64,000 nucleotides of DNA, taken from Pasteurellaceae bacterium Macca (lineage in GTDB: Bacteria; Pseudomonadota; Gammaproteobacteria; Enterobacterales; Pasteurellaceae). This document shows positions 20,229 to 27,866 of this stretch, one piece after another. The notes beneath the pieces were generated by a model that saw only the letters and a program-made list of their open reading frames with translations, made no database searches and had not been told where the DNA came from. The stretch spans positions 806,001-870,000 of the forward strand of contig LVZB01000001.1 in NCBI GenBank assembly GCA_023101485.1. Reading direction: 5' to 3'. The position numbers and the translations under genes are program-made. Position 1 is the stretch's first letter; each line of letters opens with the position of its first letter.

Positions 20229-20267
20229 TTATTTTTTCACATTCTTTTTTTATATATAGCAAAAATC

Positions 20268-20545
20268 ATAGGACAATTAGGACAATAGGACAATTCTAGG
20301 AATACCAAGGCTTCAAGTACCCTATTTTTGTCCTATTGGTATAGGACAATTTAGGACAAAAATAGGACAAAATCGAGATGGCAGAAAAATAAGAGCCATT
20401 TTTTCAGGACAAAATAGGACAAAATGCCCCAAAAATAGGACAAAAAGGGCAAAAAATAGGACAAAATCACCCTAAAATAGGACAATTTTTTAAGATAAGT
20501 TATTGATATATAAGAAAACAGGGGTAAATTGTCCTAATTGTCCTA
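20268..20545. repeat. GGACAA iteron array, candidate replication origin of the island
   Basis: Eleven direct copies of GGACAA (starts 20271, 20280, 20288, 20344, 20354, 20365, 20407, 20417, 20438, 20459, 20480) and three inverted copies TTGTCC (20328, 20529, 20538). Most are written ATAGGACAAAA. Spacing is helical: 20417/20438/20459/20480 are exactly 21 bp apart, and 20344/20354/20365 and 20407/20417 are 10-11 bp apart. The array is AT-rich, has no gene, and lies beyond the helicase operon. This is the layout of an iteron origin such as P4 ori/crr. Function is inferred. Confidence 0.65.
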
Positions 20546-20617
20546 TAAAAAAATCGTTCCACGTGAGAAAAAATTTTTTAAGTTGGTGAGCACTCGCATT
20601 ATTTGATGATTTTATGC

Positions 20618-20633
20618 GTAGCACATATGCTAC
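20618..20633. promoter_or_regulatory. Short inverted repeat between the iteron array and the TA terminator
   Basis: GTAGCA-CATA-TGCTAC in an otherwise gene-free stretch (20546-20680). Significance unknown; nothing else stands out here except AT-rich sequence. Confidence 0.35.
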
Positions 20634-20680
20634 ATATTCTATATCTCTAAAAGATTAAATTGATTTAATGCCACAAAACA

Positions 20681-20718
20681 AAAAGGCAATCAATCGAGGG
20701 GTGCATTGATTGCCTTTT
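20681..20718 (-). terminator. Terminator after the toxin-antitoxin pair (copy 1 of a duplicated hairpin)
   Basis: 14-bp stem AAAAGGCAATCAAT / ATTGATTGCCTTTT (20681-20694, 20705-20718). Nearly the same 38-40 bp occur again at 21522-21560, on the other side of the toxin-antitoxin pair. Confidence 0.85.
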
Positions 20719-20756
20719 GGGTGGGTGATATTAGGGGTAATTGGTCTCTTTGCCAG

Positions 20757-21158
20757 TTATTCAAGGGTTAATTGTTCAGGGCGGGCATTGTAGATTTTAG
20801 CAAGGCGCTCAATGGTTCGCTTTTGCGGTTTACTTCCTTTGCGTTCTGCTTGTGAAATGGCAGATTGTGATAAGCCTGTTTGTGTTGCGACATCAATTTG
20901 CGAGAGATTGCGATATTTCCGCCAAGCGGATAGAAGGCTAATATCCTCTTCAATCATCAAAAACAAGACTTCTTGCGGTATCGTTTCGCTATCGTTATCG
21001 CTGGCGGTGTAGGAAATATCTTCCCACTCTTCTTCACTGCTTTCATCGTCTAGGGTGGCAATGGTTTTGTAATGTTGTAAACGCTCGTATTCTTCCATTG
21101 GTAGCACTACAAAAAGAGCTTTGCCTTGTTTGTCGTTAATCGTTTGTAATTCATTCAT
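20757..21158 (-). CDS. Antitoxin with C-terminal XRE-type helix-turn-helix
   Basis: 133-aa antitoxin. Residues 1-30 (ALFVVLPMEEYERLQHYK) resemble a Phd/RelB-like N-terminal segment, and an acidic linker (about 35-65) is rich in D, E and S. Residues 75-130 form an HTH_3 domain: SAWRKYRNLSQIDVATQTGL, then SQSAISQAERKGSKPQKRT. It follows the toxin gene by 15 bases, so the order is toxin then antitoxin, as in HigBA-type modules. The HTH should autorepress the operon. Confidence 0.85.
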   Translation of the reverse strand: MNELQTINDKQGKALFVVLPMEEYERLQHYKTIATLDDESSEEEWEDISYTASDNDSETIPQEVLFLMIEEDISLLSAWRKYRNLSQIDVATQTGLSQSAISQAERKGSKPQKRTIERLAKIYNARPEQLTLE

Positions 21159-21173
21159 CTGTTTACCTCGTTG

Positions 21174-21437
21174 CTAATTGTAAGTCTGTGTTGTTCTGCG
21201 TTTTATGGCTTGAATGTTGATGATCTTGGGTTCATCGTTTATCACTTCAAAGATTATGCGGTAGCTCCCTACTCTTATGCGATATTCATTTTGACGGTCT
21301 TTTAGTTTCACAATATCAAGATCAACGTTTGGAAAAGTCGCAAGTGTCCTTGTGCTGTCCATTATCGCTTTGATATACCGTTTATCAATTTTCAATAACT
21401 GCTTGCGTGCTTTGTTTGTCCATTCAACCTTATTCAT
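21174..21437 (-). CDS. RelE/ParE-superfamily toxin
   Basis: 87-aa toxin of the RelE/ParE fold: VEWTNKARKQLLKIDKRY at the N-terminus, LKDRQNEYRIRVGSYRIIFEV in the core, and INIQAIKRRTTQTYN at the end. It is basic, as expected for a ribosome-dependent mRNA interferase. First gene of the pair with the HTH antitoxin downstream. The AT-rich 60 bases upstream should hold its promoter. Confidence 0.87.
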   Translation of the reverse strand: MNKVEWTNKARKQLLKIDKRYIKAIMDSTRTLATFPNVDLDIVKLKDRQNEYRIRVGSYRIIFEVINDEPKIINIQAIKRRTTQTYN

Positions 21438-21522
21438 CGCTTCCCCTTGAATGCTTGATTATAGCTTATTATAAGAATATAAGATAAATAAGCAATAAGA
21501 AAATAAGGTTTTACAAAAGGCA

Positions 21523-21560
21523 AAAAGGCAATCAAGCGAGGGGTGCATTGATTGCCTTTT
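21523..21560 (-). terminator. Terminator of the helicase operon (copy 2 of the duplicated hairpin)
   Basis: 13-bp stem AAAAGGCAATCAA / TTGATTGCCTTTT (21523-21535, 21548-21560) just behind the DUF927 gene. The loop GCGAGGGGTGCA is almost the same as in copy 1 (TCGAGGGGTGCA). Confidence 0.85.
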
Positions 21561-21578
21561 CTGTCGGGTAGGGGATGT

Positions 21579-23792
21579 TTAGCTTGGCGGTGAGTGCGTT
21601 TCCTCTTCGCTGTCGCTCTCATAAATCGGTGTGATTAAATAGCTTCGGGTGCGTTTTGGGTCGATTTTATGGGGGATTTTTACCATAAACTCATACCCTT
21701 TCTCTTTGCCTCGTTTGAGCATTCCTTTATCCGCCAACACTTGGCAAGCCTGTGACTTATTAAAGCCTTGTATTGCCTCCATAAAAGCGGGCTGATAAAG
21801 GTAAAAATGCTCCTGTTCCTCGGCTTTGGTTTCCGTTGGTATCACTCGATAACCCGCAATGGTGTGAATTTTGCCTTGCGTATTGTCAAAGGGGTAAGCA
21901 ATGAATCGGCTTTCAGCATTGGCGAGTAAAAAGCCATTCACTTGTTCAATGATTTGTCGCTCCTCTTTGGAATGATAGCCATAAACATTCACCCACTCAT
22001 TAAAGCTGTGGAGCAGTGCCTCACTACTGGCTTGCGCATTCCATTGTGTAATAAATTGGGCAAGGTGTAAGGCGGTTTCTAAAATGGCAAAACGTGCGGC
22101 CACTCGTTGCACTTGGGGGCTAGTATCTTGCGGTAAGCGGGCAAGCCATTTCTGCTTTATTGGGGCATAGGCTTGTTTTACCGCTTGGCGGTGTGTGCTT
22201 AAATAGGCTATCCATTCTCGACCCGCTACGCCGTAATGTGCCTTGCTGGCGTCGTTTAAATGGTCGGCATGGGCTTTACCGTCTGCCAATCCGTGAAAGT
22301 CTGTCGCTTTGTTAATAGGGATATTTAGCAAGCGGACTAATTGCCCTGCATTGGTTTTAATGCCCGCTTGTGAGAGATAGCCCTCTAAATCGATTTCCCC
22401 CGTAGAGAAAGCCATTACCCGCCAACGGTGCATTTCTCGGTTGCCCCCGTCTTTTGCCCCTTGGATTTTCCCCACCCCGTTAAATAACGCATAAGCGGTC
22501 ATTTCAACGTGTTTCTTGCTTGCCCCTTGTCCTATTTCGTCCAGAGGTAAAAAGCCGTCATTACGGGCTGAAGCCTCGTTAATTAAGCCTAATGCCGTAG
22601 CATTCCACGATAAGCGAGTTCTGTCTGGGTGTCCGTAAAGACTACTGGCAATGTTTGCCGTGGTGGTTTTGCCCGTGGTTGAGCCACCGAAAAGATGGAC
22701 GCCAAAGCTATCCGCCTCTAATAGCGCAATCATTGGGGCAGAAAGTGCGACGGCAATCGCTGTCATCATGGAGGGGTTACCCTTGGCATAGTGAGCAATA
22801 TTCTCTTGCCAACTGGCTAATGTGCCTTGGATATCATAACCGCCAAAGCTGGCGGATTGACTGCGAAATAACACGGGGCTTTCCGGTGTGCCAATGATTT
22901 CCCCATTGGGCAGAATATACGCCCCATTTTGCCAGCCTGTGGCGTGCGTGATTGTCCAAAGTGTCCGGTTTCCGCTCTTTTGAAGATAGTCCGCCAACTC
23001 ATTTCGTCTGCCGGAATTGGTGGTAATTTTCAAGCCTCGCGCTTTAAGTTGTTTCCAGCCCTCCCGTTCGCCTAAATCTTTCAAAGGCAATGCCTCTTTG
23101 ATTTTGTGCTTGCTCTGCTCGGGTTGCCATTCAAGGACTAAATAATCCTCGCTCTCACTGCGACCTATGCCCATCACACTGACGGGGTCGCAAAGCCATT
23201 CTGTCCGCTCGGATTGCAATTCACCGGTCTCTTTATCGTATTTTGGAATCACCCGATATAAGCCCCGTATTTCGCCCTCTGTGCGTTCATCAATGTAAGG
23301 CTTGTTCTTATTCGCCTCTTGGTCTTTCCCGCCCTCTTTGGCGGATTTAGCCACGGCAAGACGGGCAATCGCTTGACTGCTCTCATCTTGACGTAAGCGC
23401 TCAACATAATTGGTCAAATCATCCTGTAACTTGCCGGCAATATCGTAAAGCACAATACTCTTGGCGGTGTTGTTTTGCGCTAAATTCAAGCAAAGCCCGG
23501 CTAATAGCTCGCCTTGATGCTCACACTCACCCATTTGATAAAGCTCAATAGATTGCGCATTCTTTGGGGCAAGGCGGTAAGCCATCGGTGATTGTTCCAC
23601 CGCCTCACTCACTACCACGGGTGGCACGGTTTCAAGCCCAGTCGGTAACACGTTCGATAATGCAATCTCCACGCCATTTCTCGCCATTGGATTTTTTGCC
23701 ATCTCCCACGCTAAACTGCCAAAATAGATTTTAGTGAGCGTTGCGCCTACGGGCTGTTGTTTCAGGTTTGGGGCGGATTTTAATTTACGCAT
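21579..23792 (-). CDS. DUF927-domain replication helicase/ATPase of the island
   Basis: 737-aa protein with a DUF927 ATPase module. The P-loop FGGSTTGKTTTANIASSLYG lies near residue 370, and DGFLPLDEIGQGASKKHV is the likely Walker B and sensor region. DUF927 proteins are the superfamily 3-like helicase parts of phage and satellite replication proteins. No TOPRIM or CHC2 primase module is visible in the N-terminal half, so a host primase is probably needed. It starts inside the upstream 95-aa gene (overlap 23780-23792), which implies translational coupling. The array at 20268-20545 is a natural candidate for its origin. Confidence 0.82.
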   Translation of the reverse strand: MRKLKSAPNLKQQPVGATLTKIYFGSLAWEMAKNPMARNGVEIALSNVLPTGLETVPPVVVSEAVEQSPMAYRLAPKNAQSIELYQMGECEHQGELLAGLCLNLAQNNTAKSIVLYDIAGKLQDDLTNYVERLRQDESSQAIARLAVAKSAKEGGKDQEANKNKPYIDERTEGEIRGLYRVIPKYDKETGELQSERTEWLCDPVSVMGIGRSESEDYLVLEWQPEQSKHKIKEALPLKDLGEREGWKQLKARGLKITTNSGRRNELADYLQKSGNRTLWTITHATGWQNGAYILPNGEIIGTPESPVLFRSQSASFGGYDIQGTLASWQENIAHYAKGNPSMMTAIAVALSAPMIALLEADSFGVHLFGGSTTGKTTTANIASSLYGHPDRTRLSWNATALGLINEASARNDGFLPLDEIGQGASKKHVEMTAYALFNGVGKIQGAKDGGNREMHRWRVMAFSTGEIDLEGYLSQAGIKTNAGQLVRLLNIPINKATDFHGLADGKAHADHLNDASKAHYGVAGREWIAYLSTHRQAVKQAYAPIKQKWLARLPQDTSPQVQRVAARFAILETALHLAQFITQWNAQASSEALLHSFNEWVNVYGYHSKEERQIIEQVNGFLLANAESRFIAYPFDNTQGKIHTIAGYRVIPTETKAEEQEHFYLYQPAFMEAIQGFNKSQACQVLADKGMLKRGKEKGYEFMVKIPHKIDPKRTRSYLITPIYESDSEEETHSPPS

Positions 23793-24067
23793 TGCGCCCC
23801 CTTAGCCTGTGTGTCATGCAGTAACTTCTCGGCTTGATTGATGAAATGATTGAGCTTCTCGGCTTTATGGGCCAGCACGTCTAAATAGGCTTCTTGCTCC
23901 TCTAAATGCCACTGTAAAACGCTAATTGCGCATTTAAAGACTTCACCCGTGTAAGCCGTTGGATTATCCGCCATCATCGCCAACTGGGATTTCATTTTGG
24001 CGTGATCGTGCAGTAACCGGCTAATCATTGTCGGGTTGATTTTTAAACGGTGCATTGGGCTAGTCAT
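23780..24067 (-). CDS. Small helical protein of the island replication operon
   Basis: 95-aa protein, predicted almost wholly alpha-helical (RLLHDHAKMKSQLAMMADN, then LEEQEAYLDVLAHKAEKLNH). I do not recognise a family. It overlaps the upstream gene by 8 bases and the helicase gene by 13 bases, so it is surely translated as part of the operon. It may be an accessory factor for the helicase; that is only position-based inference. Confidence 0.75.
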   Translation of the reverse strand: MTSPMHRLKINPTMISRLLHDHAKMKSQLAMMADNPTAYTGEVFKCAISVLQWHLEEQEAYLDVLAHKAEKLNHFINQAEKLLHDTQAKGAQCVN

Positions 24068-24302
24068 CTTTGCCCCCTTTGCTAAGGCTATCCATTAAGT
24101 CTTGAACACGCTCCAAGCCATTGAATAAATCAAGGCTGATTCTTTTTAGAGCAAGGTTGAGCGAACCTTGGTTGAGTGATACAAATTCATTATCAGGATC
24201 CACACTCGCCAAGCATTCAATCATTGTGACTAAGCTGTAAAGCGTGTCCATTTCCTGTTTTAATTTGTCCTGTAAGTTTGGGATTGGGTGGGAATTGCGC
24301 AT
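24060..24302 (-). CDS. Small protein of unknown function, island operon
   Basis: 80-aa helical, mildly acidic protein (KLKQEMDTLYSLVTMIECLAS) with a C-terminal SKGGKDD tail that also ends the AlpA protein of this island (QGGKDD). This reflects the shared coupling sequence GGCAAAGATGAC at gene junctions. The ribosome site AAGGGGGAATTT precedes the ATG. Its start lies 86 bases inside the end of the upstream Icd-like gene, in another frame. Confidence 0.7.
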   Translation of the reverse strand: MRNSHPIPNLQDKLKQEMDTLYSLVTMIECLASVDPDNEFVSLNQGSLNLALKRISLDLFNGLERVQDLMDSLSKGGKDD

Positions 24303-24909
24303 AAATTCCCCCTTGGCTCGCTAAACAAGCGGTCTGATTTTGAGGGAATTTTGCTCTCGGCAAGCGTTTAATCAATAACGGTGGCTGGCTTGGGTTGAAT
24401 GCCTGTAATTTGCTTTTGGCTTCGGTGAAATTGCGGGCGTAAAAGGTAATATTAAGGCGTTTTTCGCCTTGACGGGTAAGATAGGTGTAAAGCATTTTGC
24501 GTAACTCCAATTGTAATTGATTGAAAGTTACCGCTAAATTTTCCAGGATTTGGGCGGTAACGTGTAACGGGCTGGAAAACTGCGACAATTGGAACACAGC
24601 AAAGGGCGAACCTTTCCCGCTACACGCTACCATAGATTGACGCTCGGGGCGTTCTTGGGGTGTGCGTGTGCTACGAATAAAAAAACACGCTTTGGGCGTG
24701 CTATTCGCCAATTGTAAATCATTCGAGTTTCCAGGCTCGGCAACCGATTTTGCGACTGCGGTGCAAAATTTAGGAAAAATCCGACCGCTTGTCAAGGCGT
24801 TGATGTTCAGCAAGTTTGCCGAAATGTGTAGGATATTCGCTAATAGGTGGCGATTTGTTGGTAAGTTGTGGCTATTTTCGGTAAAATAGTGCAGTAAAAA
24901 TTTTTTCAT
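24217..24909 (-). CDS. Ash/Icd-like phage protein (putative host cell division inhibitor family)
   Basis: 230-aa basic protein. The middle (about residues 55-120) contains KSVAEPGNSNDLQLANSTP and STRTPQERPERQSMVACSGK, which resemble the Ash / 'Icd-like' proteins encoded next to P4-type immunity regions. The C-terminal part (about 145-200) has TFYARNFTEAKSKLQAF, a stretch also typical of that group. P4-type members can block host division, but that role is not shown here. I take the start at 24909 (GAAGGAATC upstream). Its 5' portion contains an uptake signal near 24781, and the far C-terminus overlaps the next gene. Confidence 0.6.
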   Translation of the reverse strand: MKKFLLHYFTENSHNLPTNRHLLANILHISANLLNINALTSGRIFPKFCTAVAKSVAEPGNSNDLQLANSTPKACFFIRSTRTPQERPERQSMVACSGKGSPFAVFQLSQFSSPLHVTAQILENLAVTFNQLQLELRKMLYTYLTRQGEKRLNITFYARNFTEAKSKLQAFNPSQPPLLIKRLPRAKFPQNQTACLASQGGIYAQFPPNPKLTGQIKTGNGHALQLSHND

Positions 24910-24994
24910 CTTTTTGATTCCTTCGCCCTTTCGGTTAATGCCAAAAGGGCTTTTTGTTAGGGACACTCCCGAAAAATCGGGAGAGCTCGCTGGG

Positions 24995-25654
24995 TTAAGC
25001 TTGTTGGCGTAAAACATAAAGGGCGGATTGCTCTAATTTGATTTTGCGTTCGGAGTAAGGCATTCCTAGCTTAATCATTACGGCGTTTTCTGATAGCAAT
25101 TCGTCCACCAGCATTAGCTGTCTCTCGTTAAGGTGTTGGCGGATTTCGTCATCTTCTGGATAGCCGTGTGCCACTAGCCACGCCTTGCGCTTATTGCCTA
25201 GCGCAATCAGATAAATGAGGTTATTTTCTCGTGCGTAGGCGTGAGGGTCGTATTTACCAGTGCGGGCTAAGTGCAATTTAACGGCATCATTTAAGCGGTG
25301 TTGGTCGTGCTTAATGTGCGCTCGGCTCTCAATCCATTGCTTCATACGGTTAAACTCTGCAATAAAGGCTTCTTTGAACCCTGCCGCCTTTTTGCCCCGA
25401 AAGCCCATTACAAGGAATGTAAAGCCGTCTTGAGTCATTTGAACAAGGGGGCGTTTCTTTCCTTGTTCATCGATATAGTTAGCGAACGCAAAATTGCGTT
25501 GGCTGAATTCGGGCGAACAGTCTAGGCTTTCGATTGCTCTTAAAACATCTGCGTGCCGTTTACCAAAAACCGTAGCTACTCGTTGGCTATCGGTCATTGC
25601 GGTGTCCTGCTTGTGAAAAACTTTATGAAAAACGTTCATTATTTCATTTGGCAT
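24995..25654 (-). CDS. Rha-family phage regulatory protein
   Basis: 219-aa protein. Residues 15-105 form a Rha domain: TDSQRVATVFGKRHADVLRA, FANYIDEQGKKRPLVQMTQD and GFTFLVMGFRGKKAAGFKEA. Rha was described in phage phi-80 as a gene that interferes with infection when IHF is absent, and its N-domain is also found in antirepressors. The C-terminal half (about 110-219) is unassigned. Start at 25654 behind AAGGAGTAACC. It starts 4 bases after the stop of the 215-aa gene. Confidence 0.85.
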   Translation of the reverse strand: MPNEIMNVFHKVFHKQDTAMTDSQRVATVFGKRHADVLRAIESLDCSPEFSQRNFAFANYIDEQGKKRPLVQMTQDGFTFLVMGFRGKKAAGFKEAFIAEFNRMKQWIESRAHIKHDQHRLNDAVKLHLARTGKYDPHAYARENNLIYLIALGNKRKAWLVAHGYPEDDEIRQHLNERQLMLVDELLSENAVMIKLGMPYSERKIKLEQSALYVLRQQA

Positions 25655-25657
25655 TGG

Positions 25658-26305
25658 TTACTCCTTACAAGCGGTCTGATTTTGATGATTTTTTGCCTCT
25701 ACCCATTGGGTTAAAAAGTTCTTCACTTGGGCAAGGGCAGAAAAGGTTTCGGCTTGAATTTCCGTGTCCGTTAATCGTGTGCCGTTTTCTCTTAATACGG
25801 TTCCGCCTTGATGGAGAGCAGTGAAATAGCTCTCCGCCAAAGTAACGAGGTAAGTCATATCAACAATAGCTTGCGTATCCCTTACTTGTGGGGCGGTGTC
25901 CGTTACCTCATTTTGCTGTTGAGCCGTTTTCACACTGCCGGCTAAGCCGTAAAGTTGCCCGATTAGGTAGGTTTTGGCGGTGTCATCGCCCTGTTTTAAT
26001 CCCTCCGCCAAAGCTCGACACTCTTTGGCTAACTGCGCTTTGTAGTGGAATTTATCGGGGTATTGCGTAAAACAACGCATCACACTTTCTCGGGCAAGCC
26101 AAAATTGGCGGTTAAGTTGGGGAAAATCTTTTATTCTTGGCGGTTTTGCCCCTTGTTTGGCTTGCTGTGTGGTTTTCTTCGGTGAACGGGTATCTTTACT
26201 TGGCTTTTCGGTTAAATCGCTCTCTGGGTGTGTTGTGGCGTTTTGGCGGTGGTTCGCTTTCCATACTTTTAAGGCGTCCATTGGGTTTTGTTTTGGGTTA
26301 GTCAT
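25658..26305 (-). CDS. Conserved island protein of unknown function
   Basis: 215-aa protein. The first 65 residues are polar and basic and probably disordered (HPESDLTEKPSKDTRSPKK). The rest is helical: RQFWLARESVMRCFTQYPD and MTYLVTLAESYFTALHQGG. No family recognised. Its ATG overlaps the TGA of the frameshifted small gene upstream by 4 bases (ATGA), so translation depends on ribosomes that finish in the -1 frame of that gene. Confidence 0.75.
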   Translation of the reverse strand: MTNPKQNPMDALKVWKANHRQNATTHPESDLTEKPSKDTRSPKKTTQQAKQGAKPPRIKDFPQLNRQFWLARESVMRCFTQYPDKFHYKAQLAKECRALAEGLKQGDDTAKTYLIGQLYGLAGSVKTAQQQNEVTDTAPQVRDTQAIVDMTYLVTLAESYFTALHQGGTVLRENGTRLTDTEIQAETFSALAQVKNFLTQWVEAKNHQNQTACKE

Positions 26306-26477
26306 GGGTTAGCTCCTGCGGTGAGTTTTCTCAATGTGAATGCGTGATAGTGTGGATTCGCCTTTACCGCTTGTTTAATGGCGGTCATCGCTTTTTTAGC
26401 TCGGTTTCACTCCCGACAATAACGGGCTTTTGTTGCCCCTGTGGGTAAGCGATAATTTGCCAGTAGGGGCTAGTCAT
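26302..26477 (-). CDS. 58-aa small protein requiring a -1 frameshift at A_AAA_AAG
   Basis: The zero frame starts at ATG 26477, overlapping the end of alpA by 8 bases (ATGACTAG), and encodes MTSPYWQIIAYPQGQQKPVI... before TGA at 26385-26387, giving only 30 aa. At 26392-26398 the message reads CT A AAA AAG in the zero frame, the E. coli dnaX-type slippery heptamer. A -1 slip continues as ...KKAMTAIKQAVKANPHYH... to TGA at 26302-26304, which overlaps the next gene's ATG. The -1 product is 58 aa and links both neighbours by overlap. Either this is programmed frameshifting or one A has been lost from the tract. Confidence 0.6.
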
Positions 26478-26706
26478 CTTTGCCCCCTTGCTTCGCTTGA
26501 TTCGCCTTTGGTGTTCTAAGTGTGTCACTTTGCCCTTGTTGAATAAGGATGTTGAGCCACGCCTCTACGTCTGATTTTTTCCAACGGGATAGCCTACCAA
26601 TGCGGATAGGTTTCGCTAATAAGCCTTTTTTGATGTTGGCATAGATAAAAGAACGCCCGAAACCGCCAACGGCTTGAACGTCTTTAACGCTGAATAGTGT
26701 TTCCAT
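26470..26706 (-). CDS. alpA: AlpA-family transcriptional regulator
   Basis: 78-aa AlpA/MerR-like excisionase-type regulator: VKDVQAVGGFGRSFIYANIK, GLLAKPIRIGRLSRWKKSDV and EAWLN form the winged helix seen in P4 Vis and E. coli AlpA. In such elements AlpA activates integrase expression or excision. It heads the minus-strand operon that runs to the helicase. The ribosome site is AAAGGAGCTTTC. Confidence 0.9.
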   Translation of the reverse strand: METLFSVKDVQAVGGFGRSFIYANIKKGLLAKPIRIGRLSRWKKSDVEAWLNILIQQGQSDTLRTPKANQAKQGGKDD

Positions 26707-26829
26707 TTGTGAAAGCTCCTTTGTGCTAAGTCGTTATTTGTTGTTAAACGTGCTTATTCTGTGCTGAAAAGGAGGGCAAGTTTGGTAAGTTGGTAAATTG
26801 AAAGAGTGATGAAAGCGAATAGGCAATAA

Positions 26830-26859
26830 AAAAGGCTCTCCTGTTTAGGAAAGCCTTTT
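26830..26859 (-). terminator. Terminator of the 251-aa gene
   Basis: AAAAGGCTCTCCT / AGGAAAGCCTTTT stem with one mismatch (26830-26859), just past the stop codon at 26867. Confidence 0.8.
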
Positions 26860-26866
26860 AATTGAA

Positions 26867-27622
26867 TTAGTGTAGATTTAATTCTTCTAGTTTTTTTCGT
26901 GCTGTTTCATAGCCTAACGGGGCTTTAAAGAGGTTTTGATTAAGGATTGAATTTTCTGTTAGTCTTGCCAATGCGGACAAATTCGAACGCCCTCCCCAAG
27001 TAAATTTTTTCCCTGTTCTTGTTAATTCCTCACAAAGAATCGTTGTTAATTTCTGCCAATGTTCATTTTGCGTTTTTAATTCTTTAATCTCTTTTTGAAG
27101 TTGGTGAATATCGTACTCTCCAAATTCCCCTATGTTATTTTGATTTAATGCCTCTCTGACTTCTTGCTGTAATGCTTTGTCAATGTTTGTTATTCGCCTC
27201 CGTTGTTCTTCTGTAATTAAAGAGACGCCTAATAATACTTCTATCTCTACTCTCCTAAAACCTACACAAGGGCATTTTTCGAGATTATCTGGGTTCTCAT
27301 AAATCGCTTTTAATGCTTGCTCTAAATGAAAGAGTGGTATTGTTGGCGGTGCATTTAGTCCGAAAACGGGATCGCAGCCTTTTAAATCATAAAGTAGTAG
27401 CCCCGCTGACGTATGCTTTAAGCATTTAATCAAAGCCACTGCCATTTGCTTAATAGGGTTTGTCATTTTTTCATCGAGGAAAATCGCCAATGAACCATAT
27501 CCTCTTGATGTCAGACAACAAAAACCATCTACCGATTTTTTTAAGACATCTTCTAACGTGATAAATTCTAAATCATCTTTTAAAGACAAATCCTCAAAAT
27601 TTAATTTGATCGTTTTTCCCAT
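26867..27622 (-). CDS. Unknown island cargo protein
   Basis: 251-aa soluble protein I cannot assign. Visible are a mixed alpha/beta first half (DVLKKSVDGFCCLTSRGYGS, SAGLLLYDLKGCDPVFG), a cysteine-containing LEKCPCVGFRRVEIEVLLG segment near residue 120, and a probable coiled coil at about 170-195 (IHQLQKEIKELKTQNEHWQK). It has its own terminator and lies between alpA and the AAA ATPase, in the region where P4-like elements often carry cargo such as defence genes. No motif proves such a role. Confidence 0.75.
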   Translation of the reverse strand: MGKTIKLNFEDLSLKDDLEFITLEDVLKKSVDGFCCLTSRGYGSLAIFLDEKMTNPIKQMAVALIKCLKHTSAGLLLYDLKGCDPVFGLNAPPTIPLFHLEQALKAIYENPDNLEKCPCVGFRRVEIEVLLGVSLITEEQRRRITNIDKALQQEVREALNQNNIGEFGEYDIHQLQKEIKELKTQNEHWQKLTTILCEELTRTGKKFTWGGRSNLSALARLTENSILNQNLFKAPLGYETARKKLEELNLH

Positions 27623-27836
27623 TGAATAGCCTTGTGAGATATTAACTTAATAAAGAACAAGCGCACAAATCCATTTACTTCTATTTTCTTTTGTTCGCTA
27701 GTGAATAATAACCCTATTTTGACTTGTTTCAAGACCTTGACAAATGCGGGTTGTTGATTCTTCGTTGGGAGTATTTGATTTTAAAAGGAAATTTAATTTG
27801 GGTTTTTAAACAGTGATGTATTTATTTACAATAAAA

Positions 27837-27851
27837 CCCGTAAATTACGGG
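27837..27851 (-). terminator. Terminator of the AAA ATPase gene
   Basis: CCCGTAA-A-TTACGGG (27837-27851), followed on the minus strand by TTTTATTG. The remaining 27623-27836 has no gene; it is AT-rich and should hold the promoter of the 251-aa gene. Confidence 0.75.
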
Positions 27852-27866
27852 CATTATTGGCTAAGT

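Noticed and set aside
20268-20545. CRISPR array
   Set aside because: The repeated motif is only 6-11 bases with no constant-length repeat and spacer pattern, and no cas genes are nearby.
18962-20757. Second copy of the selC 3' end (attL)
   Set aside because: Looked for GGCGGAAGTGAAT and parts of it on both strands; none seen, so no att site is annotated.
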